32,895 nucleotides of DNA from Candidatus Saccharimonadota bacterium (GCA_020428115.1 JAGQNJ010000001.1:1-32895), one strand, 5' to 3'. Shown: positions 22,919 to 29,666, numbered from the stretch's first letter. Numbers and translations are program-made. Notes: a model not told the origin generated them from the sequence alone.

Positions 22919-23074
22919 CACCTGGACACACGACGACTTTATGAAGACTTTCTAGCATTTCTTGATAAAGAGATTGCTCAGGCAACAACCAATGTTTATG
23001 TAAAAAATGGTCTTAATATAGGTACGAAGTATCGGGGCAGACTACGTTCTGATATAGATAACTTCCCATCGTAG
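22919..23074 (+). pseudogene. Broken gene, C-terminal fragment only
   Basis: A coding-like frame beginning near 22919 and ending TAG at 23072-23074 gives HLDTRRLYEDFLAFLDKE and then NGLNIGTKYRGRLRSDID. Charge and periodicity look like a real protein end. No start codon or upstream part exists: the frame runs straight into the antisense of the recombinase remnant. I do not recognise the family. Two truncated genes meeting tail to tail near 22918 mark a deletion or rearrangement joint. Coordinates of the left end are approximate. Confidence 0.5.
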
Positions 23075-23159
23075 ATTGCCTGCCAAAAAACGCTTGGCAA
23101 AGTTGCCCCCAAAAATTAGGTACTTACACGGCGGAGTACCCTTGACAGACATAAAGGGG

Positions 23160-23174
23160 GACTACCCCCCTGTC
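23160..23174. promoter_or_regulatory. Candidate operator 1 (G6-tract, RcnR-like)
   Basis: The minus strand reads GACAGGGGGGTAGTC. It resembles the TACT-G6-N-AGTA site known for E. coli RcnR in the central AC-x-GGGGGG-N-AGT. It is about 45 bases upstream of the regulator's predicted promoter elements. Another G5 tract (23156-23160) faces it. Confidence 0.5.
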
Positions 23175-23184
23175 ACTACACCAC

Positions 23185-23213
23185 TTGCATAGTACCCCCT
23201 GGGGGTATATAGT
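23185..23213 (+). promoter_or_regulatory. Promoter and CsoR-type operator of the metal operon
   Basis: TTGCAT (23185-23190), 17-base spacer, TATAGT (23208-23213), six bases, ATG at 23220. The spacer holds the perfect palindromic arms TACCCCC-T-GGGGGTA (23193-23207), the C-tract/G-tract form typical of CsoR/RcnR-family operators. A repressor bound here would cover both promoter boxes. Confidence 0.75.
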
Positions 23214-23219
23214 GAAAGT

Positions 23220-23504
23220 ATGATAAGCGATATAAAACAACGAGCATTGCACCGAGCCAAGATACTTGAGGGTCAGATGCGTGGTGTCCAAAAGATGATT
23301 GAAAACGAAGACTACTGTATGGATATACTCACGCAGAGCCTCGCTATCCAAAAGTCTATTGGTTCACTGAATAAGCTGATACTTGAGAACCACGTACGAA
23401 CACACATTAAAGAGAACCTTAGTTCAAGCTCAGAGAAAGCCCAAGAGCAAGCAGTTGAGGAGCTACTAGGCTTGTACGAGCTATCTAATGTAAGAAGTAA
23501 GTAA
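23220..23504 (+). CDS. CsoR/RcnR-family metal-sensing repressor
   Basis: All-helical repressor that leaves DNA when it binds metal (family knowledge). The family pattern is clear: KQRALHRAKILEGQMRGVQKM at residues 6-26 forms helix 1, then DYCMDILTQ and ILENHVRTHIKE. The metal-ligand positions read Cys33, His58, His62. Copper-sensing CsoR has Cys-His-Cys, whereas RcnR-type nickel/cobalt sensors have Cys-His-His, so copper specificity should not be assumed. The His near the N-terminus used by RcnR is absent. It is the first gene of the operon with a DUF305 gene and the copB-like gene, and it is presumably autoregulated through the operators just upstream. Length 94 aa, normal. Confidence 0.92.
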   Translation: MISDIKQRALHRAKILEGQMRGVQKMIENEDYCMDILTQSLAIQKSIGSLNKLILENHVRTHIKENLSSSSEKAQEQAVEELLGLYELSNVRSK

Positions 23505-23515
23505 GGAGTAAAGTG

Positions 23516-23953
23516 ATGAAAAAAGAAAGCATAATGATAGGTGTAATCGGTTTGCTCGTAGGAGTGGTCTTAACAGGTTTTACGGCAGGTCAGGCTGTGA
23601 ACAATAACAACTCTGGAATGATGCGGATGATGGGTATGGACACTAGCAAAAATGAGAAAAGTGTTGCCACTGACCACGGCACAATGTCTATGGCTGATAT
23701 GAACAAACAGCTTGAGGGTTTATCGGGTGATGATTTTGACAAGGCTTTTATTGAAATGATGATAGCTCATCACGAGGGTGCGGTTAGCATGGCTGAGCTT
23801 GTTCCATCACGTGCCAAGCATGATGAAGTAAAGAAGCTCGGCGAAGCTGTCATCGCCGCACAAACTAAAGAAATTGCCGATATGAAACAGTGGCAAAAAG
23901 ATTGGGGTTATTCATCTAATGAAATGATGGATATGATGCACGGCAGCAATTAA
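23516..23953 (+). CDS. DUF305 (ferritin-like) membrane-anchored protein
   Basis: DUF305 proteins are four-helix proteins often found with copper-resistance genes. The N-terminal helix IMIGVIGLLVGVVLTGFTAG should anchor it outside the membrane. A Met-rich stretch follows (GMMRMMGMD), and the family core FIEMMIAHHEGAVSMAEL has the His-His pair. The C-terminal helix IADMKQWQKDWGYSSNEM ends with MMDMMHG. The Met/His content suits soft-metal binding such as Cu(I) or Ag(I). The start is ATG at 23516, seven bases after AAGGAG; GTG at 23513 is too close to it. It is 11 bases after the regulator and 2 bases before the ATPase. Confidence 0.92.
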   Translation: MKKESIMIGVIGLLVGVVLTGFTAGQAVNNNNSGMMRMMGMDTSKNEKSVATDHGTMSMADMNKQLEGLSGDDFDKAFIEMMIAHHEGAVSMAELVPSRAKHDEVKKLGEAVIAAQTKEIADMKQWQKDWGYSSNEMMDMMHGSN

Positions 23954-23955
23954 AA

Positions 23956-25974
23956 ATGGAACACTCGCACCACGAACACCAATACTCTGAGCATCAAGAA
24001 CACGACAAGCACGCTGGTCATTCGGTAGCTATGTTCAAGGATAGGTTTTGGCTATCTTTGATACTGACCATACCCGTGCTTGTCTACTCCGAGATGATAC
24101 AGCACTGGCTGAACTTCACGCCGCCAGCGTTTCCAGGTTCGCAGTATGTGCCGTTTGTCCTCAGTACAGTCATATTCTTTTACGGCGGTATGGTCTTCAT
24201 CAAGAGTGCGTGGGGCGAGCTAAAAGCTAAACTGCCAGGTATGATGACGCTCATCAGCCTGGCAATTATCACAGCGTATACGTACAGCGTCGCAACACAG
24301 TTTTTTATAAAGGGCGAAACATTCTTTTGGGAACTAGCAACGCTGGTAACAATTATGTTACTCGGTCATTGGTTAGAAATGGCATCGATTGCTAAAGCTG
24401 AAAACGCCCTTGATGCTATTTCTAAACTACTTCCTGATAAAGCCGAAAAGCTCATAAACGGTAAGCCAATGCAGGTATTGGTAAGCGAACTAAAAGTTGG
24501 CGACTTGGTACTGATACGACCTGGTGCGAGTATACCTGTTGATGGTGTAATTGTTGACGGTAGTTCATCTGTTGATGAAGCTGCTATCACTGGCGAAAGC
24601 AACCCCGTGAGCAAAACTACGAATGATGAAGTTGTTGCAGGTACGGGCAATCAAGATGGCTCTCTAACCGTTAAAGTTACGAAACTCGGTCAGGATACAG
24701 CACTTGCAGGCATTATGAGGTTAGTAGCTGAGGCACAAAGCTCAAAGTCTAACGTGCAGGTACTTGCGGATAAAGCAGCTTTTTATTTGACAGTGATAGC
24801 AATAGCTACTGCGATCGTTACTTTTATCTACTGGTTCGTAACAAAAGATGCGAACTTTGCACTTGAACGGTCAGTTACGGTTCTGATTATCGCTTGTCCG
24901 CACGCATTAGGTTTGGCGATACCTTTAGTCGTTTCAATCTCAACTACTCTGTCAGCTCGTAACGGTCTGCTAGTACGTAAACGACTTGCCCTTGAAGCTG
25001 CACGCAAACTGGATTGGGTGCTATTTGATAAGACAGGTACGTTGACTAAGGGCGAACACGGCGTAGCAGACATATGGGCTACAAAAGGCTATACAAAGGA
25101 AGACATATTGCACCTCACAGCCAGTCTTGAGCAGAGCAGTGAGCACGTTGTTGGTAAAGGTATTGTACAAAAAGCCGAGGAGCAGCACGTTCATCTTGAT
25201 AAAGTTGATAACTTCACAGCCTTGCCTGGTTTAGGTGTTCAGGGTACTTTGCACGGCAGTGAGGTGTATACCGCAGCCAGCTACCGCTATATAGAAGAAA
25301 ACAAATTAACTGTTCCAACTAAAATAGCAAAGATGGTCAAGCAAGCTGCTAAAGAGGGTAAAACCGAAGTGTATCTAATTACCAATAAAAAGGTTATTGG
25401 AGCGTTGGGCTTAGCCGATATAGTCCGCGAGCAATCAAAGCAGACTATCAAAACACTCAAGACTATGGGCATAAAGACCGCAATGATAACCGGCGACTCA
25501 GACGAGGTTGCGGCTTATGTCTCAAAACAACTTGGCTTAGACCAGTATTTTGCCGAGGTTAGACCAGAAGACAAAGCAGCAAAGGTCAAAGAATTGCAGA
25601 AAAACGGGCAACAAGTTGCAATGGTTGGCGATGGCATTAACGATGCACCTGCTCTTACACAAGCTGATATAGGTATTGCGATTGGAGCTGGTACTGACGT
25701 TGCCATCAAATCAGCAGATATTATCTTAGTAAAAAGCGACCCTCATGACGTAGTAAAGGTAATTAACCTCTCAAAACGCACATACAGCAAGATGGCTCAA
25801 AACCTAGTTTGGGCAACGGGCTATAACGTCTTTGCAATACCTTTGGCAGCTGGTGTGCTATACAGTGCAGGCATTATACTAGCTCCTGCACTTGGTGCTG
25901 TCCTAATGTCGGTTTCTACAGTTGTTGTTGCTCTCAATGCTCAGCTGCTTAGGCGTGCTGAATTAGCTGGCTAA
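23956..25974 (+). CDS. copB: CopB-type P1B ATPase, heavy-metal exporter
   Basis: ATP-driven metal efflux pump of the inner membrane. The N-terminus is His-rich (SHHEHQYSEHQEHDKHAGH) instead of carrying CxxC domains. The transport motif in the membrane is Cys314-Pro-His (IIACPHALGLAIP), which defines the CopB/P1B-3 group. TGES is at 212-215, the phosphorylated Asp358 in DKTGTLT, and the hinge GDGINDAPAL near 558-565. The C-terminal helix reads MSVSTVVVALNAQLLRR. The conserved His-Pro of the ATP-binding domain is His397-Val here (SEHVVG). Length 672 aa, normal for the group. Known members move Cu+, Cu2+ or Ag+. It ends in a 4-base CTAA overlap with the convergent CDF gene. Confidence 0.93.
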   Translation: MEHSHHEHQYSEHQEHDKHAGHSVAMFKDRFWLSLILTIPVLVYSEMIQHWLNFTPPAFPGSQYVPFVLSTVIFFYGGMVFIKSAWGELKAKLPGMMTLISLAIITAYTYSVATQFFIKGETFFWELATLVTIMLLGHWLEMASIAKAENALDAISKLLPDKAEKLINGKPMQVLVSELKVGDLVLIRPGASIPVDGVIVDGSSSVDEAAITGESNPVSKTTNDEVVAGTGNQDGSLTVKVTKLGQDTALAGIMRLVAEAQSSKSNVQVLADKAAFYLTVIAIATAIVTFIYWFVTKDANFALERSVTVLIIACPHALGLAIPLVVSISTTLSARNGLLVRKRLALEAARKLDWVLFDKTGTLTKGEHGVADIWATKGYTKEDILHLTASLEQSSEHVVGKGIVQKAEEQHVHLDKVDNFTALPGLGVQGTLHGSEVYTAASYRYIEENKLTVPTKIAKMVKQAAKEGKTEVYLITNKKVIGALGLADIVREQSKQTIKTLKTMGIKTAMITGDSDEVAAYVSKQLGLDQYFAEVRPEDKAAKVKELQKNGQQVAMVGDGINDAPALTQADIGIAIGAGTDVAIKSADIILVKSDPHDVVKVINLSKRTYSKMAQNLVWATGYNVFAIPLAAGVLYSAGIILAPALGAVLMSVSTVVVALNAQLLRRAELAG

Positions 25975-26858
25975 TGCCGCTCGTGTTCTTCGTGCTTGGT
26001 ACTGTCTTCAAGCTCAACTTCAATCGTTGAATGTCTAAAACCGTACTTATCTGCCAGTAGCTTTTTTGCTACCTCTACTGTTTGGCGACTATCTTTGTAC
26101 TTCTGTTCGTCAACAATCAAATGGCAGCTAAAGGCATAGTAGTCGTTGTCTATTGTCCAGGCGTGAATATCATCTATGCCAATGACATTTTCCAACTTCA
26201 AGAGATTATGCTTAACCAGCCGCAAGTCAATATCGCTTGGTACGCCCTCAAGTAGTATATGCAGAGCGTCTTTGATGATGCCGAATGTCGCATACAAAAG
26301 CATCACGGCAATTAGAATACCAACGGCACTATCCAGCCACGTCCAGCCGAATAGAGCGATAGCAAAACCTGCCAGCAATGCTCCGACCGAACTGAGGGTG
26401 TCGTACAGCATATTGGTGTAAGCACTGCGAGCGTTGAGATTATGGCGTTGCTTACTGAGTAAGTACGCTATGCTGCCATTTATTGTTATGCCGATGGCAG
26501 CTACTGCTGCAATGGTCAGTCCAGGCACGTCTTTAGGTTCATCTAGCCGCTGTATAGCTTCAAAGCCGATAAACGTTGCAATGGCAACCAGGATGCCAGC
26601 GTTGAGCAGTGAGGCTATGATTTTAGCCCGTCCGTAGCCGTATGAGCGTCTATTATCAGCGTGTCGCTTACCTATCCGCTCAGCGATGAGGGCAATTCCA
26701 AGTGTGAGGCTGTCTGTCAGGTTATGTGTAGCATCTGCAATAAGGGCAAGACTACCTGTGATAACACCGACCGCCATCTCAAATATCGTAAAACCCGTGT
26801 TGAGTATCAACCCTAGCTTGAACGTATTGCCGCTATCTGGTTCGTGAGTATGTGCCAT
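25971..26858 (-). CDS. Cation diffusion facilitator (CDF) family transporter
   Basis: Proton-coupled divalent metal exporter (family knowledge). Six helices are followed by a cytoplasmic domain (about 205-280) with NVIGIDDIHAWTIDND and a His/Glu-rich end (DSTKHEEHERH). In helix 2 the metal pair is His45-Asp49 (DATHNLTDS). In helix 5 the usual His-x3-Asp is Asn149-x3-Asp153 (YTNMLYDTLSS), so one zinc ligand is missing and the ion may differ. Length 295 aa, normal. It is the last gene of the minus-strand operon, 18 bases after the DsbA-like gene, and faces copB. Confidence 0.92.
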   Translation of the reverse strand: MAHTHEPDSGNTFKLGLILNTGFTIFEMAVGVITGSLALIADATHNLTDSLTLGIALIAERIGKRHADNRRSYGYGRAKIIASLLNAGILVAIATFIGFEAIQRLDEPKDVPGLTIAAVAAIGITINGSIAYLLSKQRHNLNARSAYTNMLYDTLSSVGALLAGFAIALFGWTWLDSAVGILIAVMLLYATFGIIKDALHILLEGVPSDIDLRLVKHNLLKLENVIGIDDIHAWTIDNDYYAFSCHLIVDEQKYKDSRQTVEVAKKLLADKYGFRHSTIEVELEDSTKHEEHERH

Positions 26859-26876
26859 TGTTTTATTCTACGCTCT

Positions 26877-27521
26877 CTATTGTTTTTCTGCCTCAGCGAG
26901 TGCATCGTCAATCATCTGCGATAATGCCTCAACTGATGGTGCAGTTTTTTCTACCTTTTTGCCGTTTATAGCAAATGTTGGTGTACCTGTGCCGCCTAAC
27001 TCTTTTACGTCTGCCAAGTCTTTATTGATGACAGCAGCAACGTCTGAGCTATCTCGGTCGGTACGGTATTTTTCCATATCAAGTCCGACTGCCTCAGCAT
27101 ATTGGTCAAAGTAAGTCTGTGGGTTTTGGGTTTGTTCCCAAATTTTCTGACCCTCAAATATCTTGTCGTGCATTTCCCAGAACTTACCCTGCCTTGCCGC
27201 AGCCTCGGCTGCACGAGCAGCTTGCATAGCGAATTGATGACCAGAAGTTATCGGGAAGTTGCGTACTTGAAAACGAACCTTATCTTTATATTTTTCCTTT
27301 ACCTCTTTGACATAAGGGTAGTAGGCATAACACGCCTCACACTGAAAATCTACAAACTCTGTAACTGTAACGGGGCTATCTTCTTTGCCATAGTAGTTAC
27401 TTGAACCTTGAGCAGATACCGAACCGCTGCTGTCCGATGTTTTATCCTTGTTGAACATAATAAAACCAAAAAAGCCGACTAAGATGACCGCTAATATAAT
27501 CCAAAACCTTTTGCTATCCAT
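26877..27521 (-). CDS. DsbA/thioredoxin-like thiol oxidoreductase, membrane-anchored
   Basis: Extracytoplasmic thiol-disulfide oxidoreductase. One N-terminal helix (FWIILAVILVGFFGFIMF) anchors it. Then comes the thioredoxin fold with the active site FVDFQCEACYAYYP (Cys-Glu-Ala-Cys, about residues 76-79), an inserted helical domain, and the cis-proline loop GTGTPTFAINGK. At 214 aa it matches BdbD/DsbA-type proteins of the DSBA_2 sort. CAGGAG lies upstream of the ATG. In a metal island it could keep cysteines of exported proteins oxidised or help copper binding. No DsbB/VKOR-like partner is visible in the window. Confidence 0.93.
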   Translation of the reverse strand: MDSKRFWIILAVILVGFFGFIMFNKDKTSDSSGSVSAQGSSNYYGKEDSPVTVTEFVDFQCEACYAYYPYVKEVKEKYKDKVRFQVRNFPITSGHQFAMQAARAAEAAARQGKFWEMHDKIFEGQKIWEQTQNPQTYFDQYAEAVGLDMEKYRTDRDSSDVAAVINKDLADVKELGGTGTPTFAINGKKVEKTAPSVEALSQMIDDALAEAEKQ

Positions 27522-27570
27522 TTTTTACTCCTGTTGAAATTAAGAAATTACCACTAAAAGTTGGTAAATC

Positions 27571-27915
27571 TCAAAACCTCAGTTGTGCCGTCAGGAGTAT
27601 GATTTTTCGTTTATGAACAAAAAGGTAGTAGACAATAGGGGCTACATATAAGGCAGTGAAGTTGATTGGTATTTGTTGCCAATATAAGAGTGGCGGTGTT
27701 GGTTCTTTATCGTCTTCATCCTTTTCATCTCTAAGGCTACTGATAGCCGCTGGTTGACCGTGTGATGTACAGGAAGTGTTGCAGCCTTTTTGTGCCAAAC
27801 TACCAGCATTTATTTCACTGGTATGACTAAACGTAGCCAAAGAACAGACAGTCAAAACAGCACCGACTACCAATGCCAGTGTAATAACGCTTAAATGTTT
27901 GCCTAACCGCCGCAC
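27571..27915 (-). CDS. Small membrane protein with Cys-x3-Cys motif, 114 aa
   Basis: Unknown family. A first helix (VITLALVVGAVLTVCSLATF) is followed by an outer loop with CNTSC and SHG (GCNTSCTSHGQP) and acidic residues (RDEKDEDDKEP). A second helix (ALYVAPIVYYLFV) and a basic tail follow. The GTG start at 27915 lies 13 bases inside the end of the upstream gene, so translation is coupled. The Cys-x3-Cys-x2-His cluster could bind a soft metal or be a substrate of the neighbouring DsbA-like protein. The start is not certain, but the topology is convincing. Confidence 0.7.
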   Translation of the reverse strand: MRRLGKHLSVITLALVVGAVLTVCSLATFSHTSEINAGSLAQKGCNTSCTSHGQPAAISSLRDEKDEDDKEPTPPLLYWQQIPINFTALYVAPIVYYLFVHKRKIILLTAQLRF

Positions 27916-28769
27916 GTGCTATCCGATAACGGCTCAAGGTCATTGAACCTTTCTTTTATTTGCTGGTCAGTCGGCTTGTCTTTCTGCACGAAGATAACGA
28001 CATTACCAATCATATTGTTGATACGGGTCAGTTTTTCTTCTTCGGTTTCTTCGCCCGGCTCGCCATCGTTTCCGTCTTCAACACCGCCGTGGGCTGATGC
28101 TTTAGGAAATACTCTATCTAGCAAGCTGGTCTGCTTGTTCTGCTCGTGAGCTGGGAAATTGCTGGTATTGCCAAAGAACTGCTCTAAGTCTTGATTTTTC
28201 CAGTCATCAAAACTCTTTTCCTGATAGTCGCTCTCGTTACCTGTATAGATATAAAATTGTGCGTCATCAGGTGCGGCTGGCAGGAAGTTGCCGTGCGTGT
28301 TGACCTTTTGAACATCCATTAGGTTGTCTAGCTTGTAACCTAGTGCCTTATTGATACCGCCAATATAGTTCCAGCCGTAATACTTCATTACCATACCGCC
28401 AGTCATACCTTCCCAGTGAATGTGCGTAAACTGGTCTTTTTGGTCGTGGAAGTGGATAGGTTGCTCAGGCAGGTTGGCGTTGCACTGGTCTTTGGCGTAA
28501 TCTTGCTGGTACTTATCTTCGGCAAAGTTCTCAGCCTTACCGTTTACCAATATCTGCATACGGAAATGGTAATGCTCTAGCTTCGGCTCTCGTATAACAG
28601 TTGGGGTTGCGGCGTAAATATAGCCCGCATAGGATAGCGGAACGATAAGTATGGCTATCAAAACTATCGCAATTATCTTGAAACGCTTACTCAAAGTCCG
28701 TTTTTTGGCGGTCTTCGGCTTTTTATTTTCAATACTCTCAATAACTTCATCATCACTTTTTTCAGACAT
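27903..28769 (-). CDS. Membrane-anchored His-rich extracytoplasmic protein, 288 aa
   Basis: No named family recognised. The cytoplasmic tail is basic (KKPKTAKKRTLSKRFK). One helix lies at about 32-54 (IIAIVLIAILIVPLSYAGYI), and the rest is outside. The outer domain begins with HYHFRMQILVNGK, then has a dense His motif, HFHDQKDQFTHIHWEGMTGG, near residues 106-125, which looks like a metal site. Further on are a Gly/Tyr-rich region (MKYYGWNYIGGINKA), an acidic stretch (DGEPGEETEEEK) and a final hydrophobic strand before CGG. It is the first gene of the minus operon with the 114-aa protein, DsbA-like and CDF. TATAAT six bases before the ATG predicts a leaderless mRNA. Inferred role: metal capture or delivery at the cell surface. 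Confidence 0.85.
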   Translation of the reverse strand: MSEKSDDEVIESIENKKPKTAKKRTLSKRFKIIAIVLIAILIVPLSYAGYIYAATPTVIREPKLEHYHFRMQILVNGKAENFAEDKYQQDYAKDQCNANLPEQPIHFHDQKDQFTHIHWEGMTGGMVMKYYGWNYIGGINKALGYKLDNLMDVQKVNTHGNFLPAAPDDAQFYIYTGNESDYQEKSFDDWKNQDLEQFFGNTSNFPAHEQNKQTSLLDRVFPKASAHGGVEDGNDGEPGEETEEEKLTRINNMIGNVVIFVQKDKPTDQQIKERFNDLEPLSDSTCGG

Positions 28770-28775
28770 ATGCTT

Positions 28776-28781
28776 ATTATA
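28776..28781 (-). promoter_or_regulatory. -10 box of the minus-strand island operon
   Basis: Perfect TATAAT, then six bases to ATG 28769. No C/G-tract operator like those at 23160-23207 is present here, so this operon may not share the same repressor. Confidence 0.65.
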
Positions 28782-28839
28782 AACTATCTATCTGTTTGAA
28801 AGCAGGGCGGACTTATATCAAATTATCAGCAAGTCGGAA

Positions 28840-28868
28840 TTGTTCAGCCAGATGTTTTAGCTTATAAT
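28840..28868 (+). promoter_or_regulatory. Promoter of the predicted small RNA
   Basis: TTGTTC (28840-28845), exactly 17 bases, TATAAT (28863-28868), with no reading frame downstream. Confidence 0.65.
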
Positions 28869-28874
28869 CCTCTT

Positions 28875-28953
28875 GAGCAAGCGTAGCTGCCGTTTGAAAT
28901 GCGTCAACTATGTTGCACCAACTGAAGGACCAGACTATATGTCTGGTTTTTTA
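28875..28953 (+). ncRNA. Predicted ~80-nt small RNA, copy 1
   Basis: Begins about seven bases after a good promoter and ends in a terminator. A short hairpin CTTGAGCAAG (28872-28881) overlaps the start. The main hairpin pairs 28883-28892 with 28902-28911 around the loop TTTGAAATG. CACCAA follows at 28916-28921, then the terminator ACCAGAC/GTCTGGT (28929-28935, 28941-28947) with T6. ACCAACT and AGTTGGT can extend the terminator stem outward. A relative with the same loop and compensating stem changes lies at 29792-29870. No known RNA family is recognised. Confidence 0.6.
28929..28953 (+). terminator. Terminator of small RNA copy 1
   Basis: 7-bp stem ACCAGAC/GTCTGGT with loop TATAT and a run of T. 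Confidence 0.85.
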
Positions 28954-28954
28954 G

Positions 28955-29100
28955 TTGGTATGAATGCTGGTTCAAACTCGCGGCCGATGAGGTCGGGGGT
29001 GAGAACAGCCTGATGGTTGTTCGCAAGGCCGGAGCCAAGGCGAAAATTATTTCCCTTGGCGAGGCATGCCGAAAAGTTCAGCAAAGCTGAAACTTTTGGG
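28955..29100. other. Non-coding right arm of the island, hairpin-rich
   Basis: No convincing gene. Two inverted repeats stand out. GCCAAGG and CCTTGGC around an A+T-rich loop lie near 29034-29064. AAAAGTTCAGC and GCTGAAACTTTT lie near 29074-29097, ending directly against attR. GC content is above the flanks. Such arms next to an attachment core often carry recombinase binding sites, which is inferred here from position only. Confidence 0.45.
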
Positions 29101-29123
29101 AGAGTCCCGCCACCCGCACCAAA
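29101..29123 (+). repeat. attR: second 23-bp copy of the tRNA-Gly 3' end
   Basis: Identical to 22585-22607, but without the rest of the tRNA in front. Confidence 0.85.
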
Positions 29124-29128
29124 ATAAG

Positions 29129-29155
29129 AACTCCCCTTTCGGGAGTTTTTGTTTT
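29129..29155 (+). terminator. Terminator beyond attR
   Basis: AACTCCC (29129-29135) with GGGAGTT (29141-29147) and TTTTTGTTTT. It probably ended the tRNA-Gly transcript before the island arrived. Confidence 0.85.
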
Positions 29156-29182
29156 GGTAATGGGGCGGCTCAGCAGATAAGA

Positions 29183-29653
29183 TTACACGCTTGTTGAACG
29201 AAGATGACGGTTGATTTTCCAGATATCAATAAGATCTTTTGGGCGACCAGTACCACATGACTTTGCCTTCCTAATTGCTGCGAGCGTTCGACAGTGAAGA
29301 GTTAGCCCATCAACTGTTAATTGATCAGTCTTTGCAAGCTCCTCTTCAAGATCATAGGGAACACTTAAGTCTACACGTAATCCCCCAGGGGTAACCCTGT
29401 CTGGTGTGACGAGTCGGGGCGGATATGTGACACCACGGATCCTCGTCTCTTTAATCTCTACCGACTGTCCGTTAGGTAATTGGCTGGCTTGCTCAATATG
29501 TTTAAAGACATCTAGATCTACGAGCAGATCAACATCATTAGCCTTACGAATGCCGTGTATTGCCAGGACACTGCCACCGAATACTATGGCTTGATCTAGG
29601 TTGAGCCCACAGTTCTCAAGAGTTGTAGTAACTGGTTCGATATACCGATTCAC
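29183..29653 (-). CDS. Nucleotidyltransferase-like protein (MNT/AbiEii type)
   Basis: Small NTase-fold protein of 156 aa. The signature VFGGSVLAIHGIRKANDVDL (residues 24-43) has the Gly-Gly-Ser and Asp-x-Asp expected of pol-beta-type nucleotidyltransferases. The later GRPKDLIDIW resembles the R-x-KD-xx-D element of AbiEii/MNT-like proteins. Such proteins occur as toxins or antitoxins, in DNA repair and in antibiotic modification, and no partner gene is adjacent. The start is GTG at 29653; a perfect TATAAT lies seven bases upstream and the nearby ATG is followed at once by a stop. It lies just outside the island. Confidence 0.75.
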   Translation of the reverse strand: MNRYIEPVTTTLENCGLNLDQAIVFGGSVLAIHGIRKANDVDLLVDLDVFKHIEQASQLPNGQSVEIKETRIRGVTYPPRLVTPDRVTPGGLRVDLSVPYDLEEELAKTDQLTVDGLTLHCRTLAAIRKAKSCGTGRPKDLIDIWKINRHLRSTSV

Positions 29654-29660
29654 ATTTATT

Positions 29661-29666
29661 ATTATA
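29661..29666 (-). promoter_or_regulatory. -10 box of the NTase-like gene
   Basis: TATAAT followed by seven bases and GTG at 29653, a predicted leaderless GTG start. Confidence 0.6.

Larger units (their letters stand above)
22585..29123. mobile_element. Metal-resistance genomic island integrated in tRNA-Gly
   Basis: About 6.5 kb between two identical 23-bp repeats derived from the tRNA-Gly 3' end. It contains a decayed serine recombinase next to attL, a second broken gene, a CsoR/RcnR-family regulator, a DUF305 protein, a CopB-type ATPase, a CDF transporter, a DsbA-like protein, two further membrane-anchored proteins and a predicted small RNA. A terminator that would suit the original tRNA transcript lies directly beyond attR (29129-29155). 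With the recombinase broken, the island is probably fixed unless helped in trans. Confidence 0.8.

Noticed and set aside
23142..23147. TTGACA as -35 of the metal operon
   Set aside because: No -10 lies 16-18 bases on (the place is a C-tract); TATAGT next to the start fits better.
28974..29121. Possible tRNA or tmRNA, suggested by GGTTCAAAC near 28974 and the tRNA-like 3' end
   Set aside because: No acceptor or anticodon arm can be folded; the 3' end is explained as attR.
22258..29182. CRISPR array or insertion sequence within the island
   Set aside because: No regularly spaced repeats, no transposase and no terminal inverted repeats were seen.
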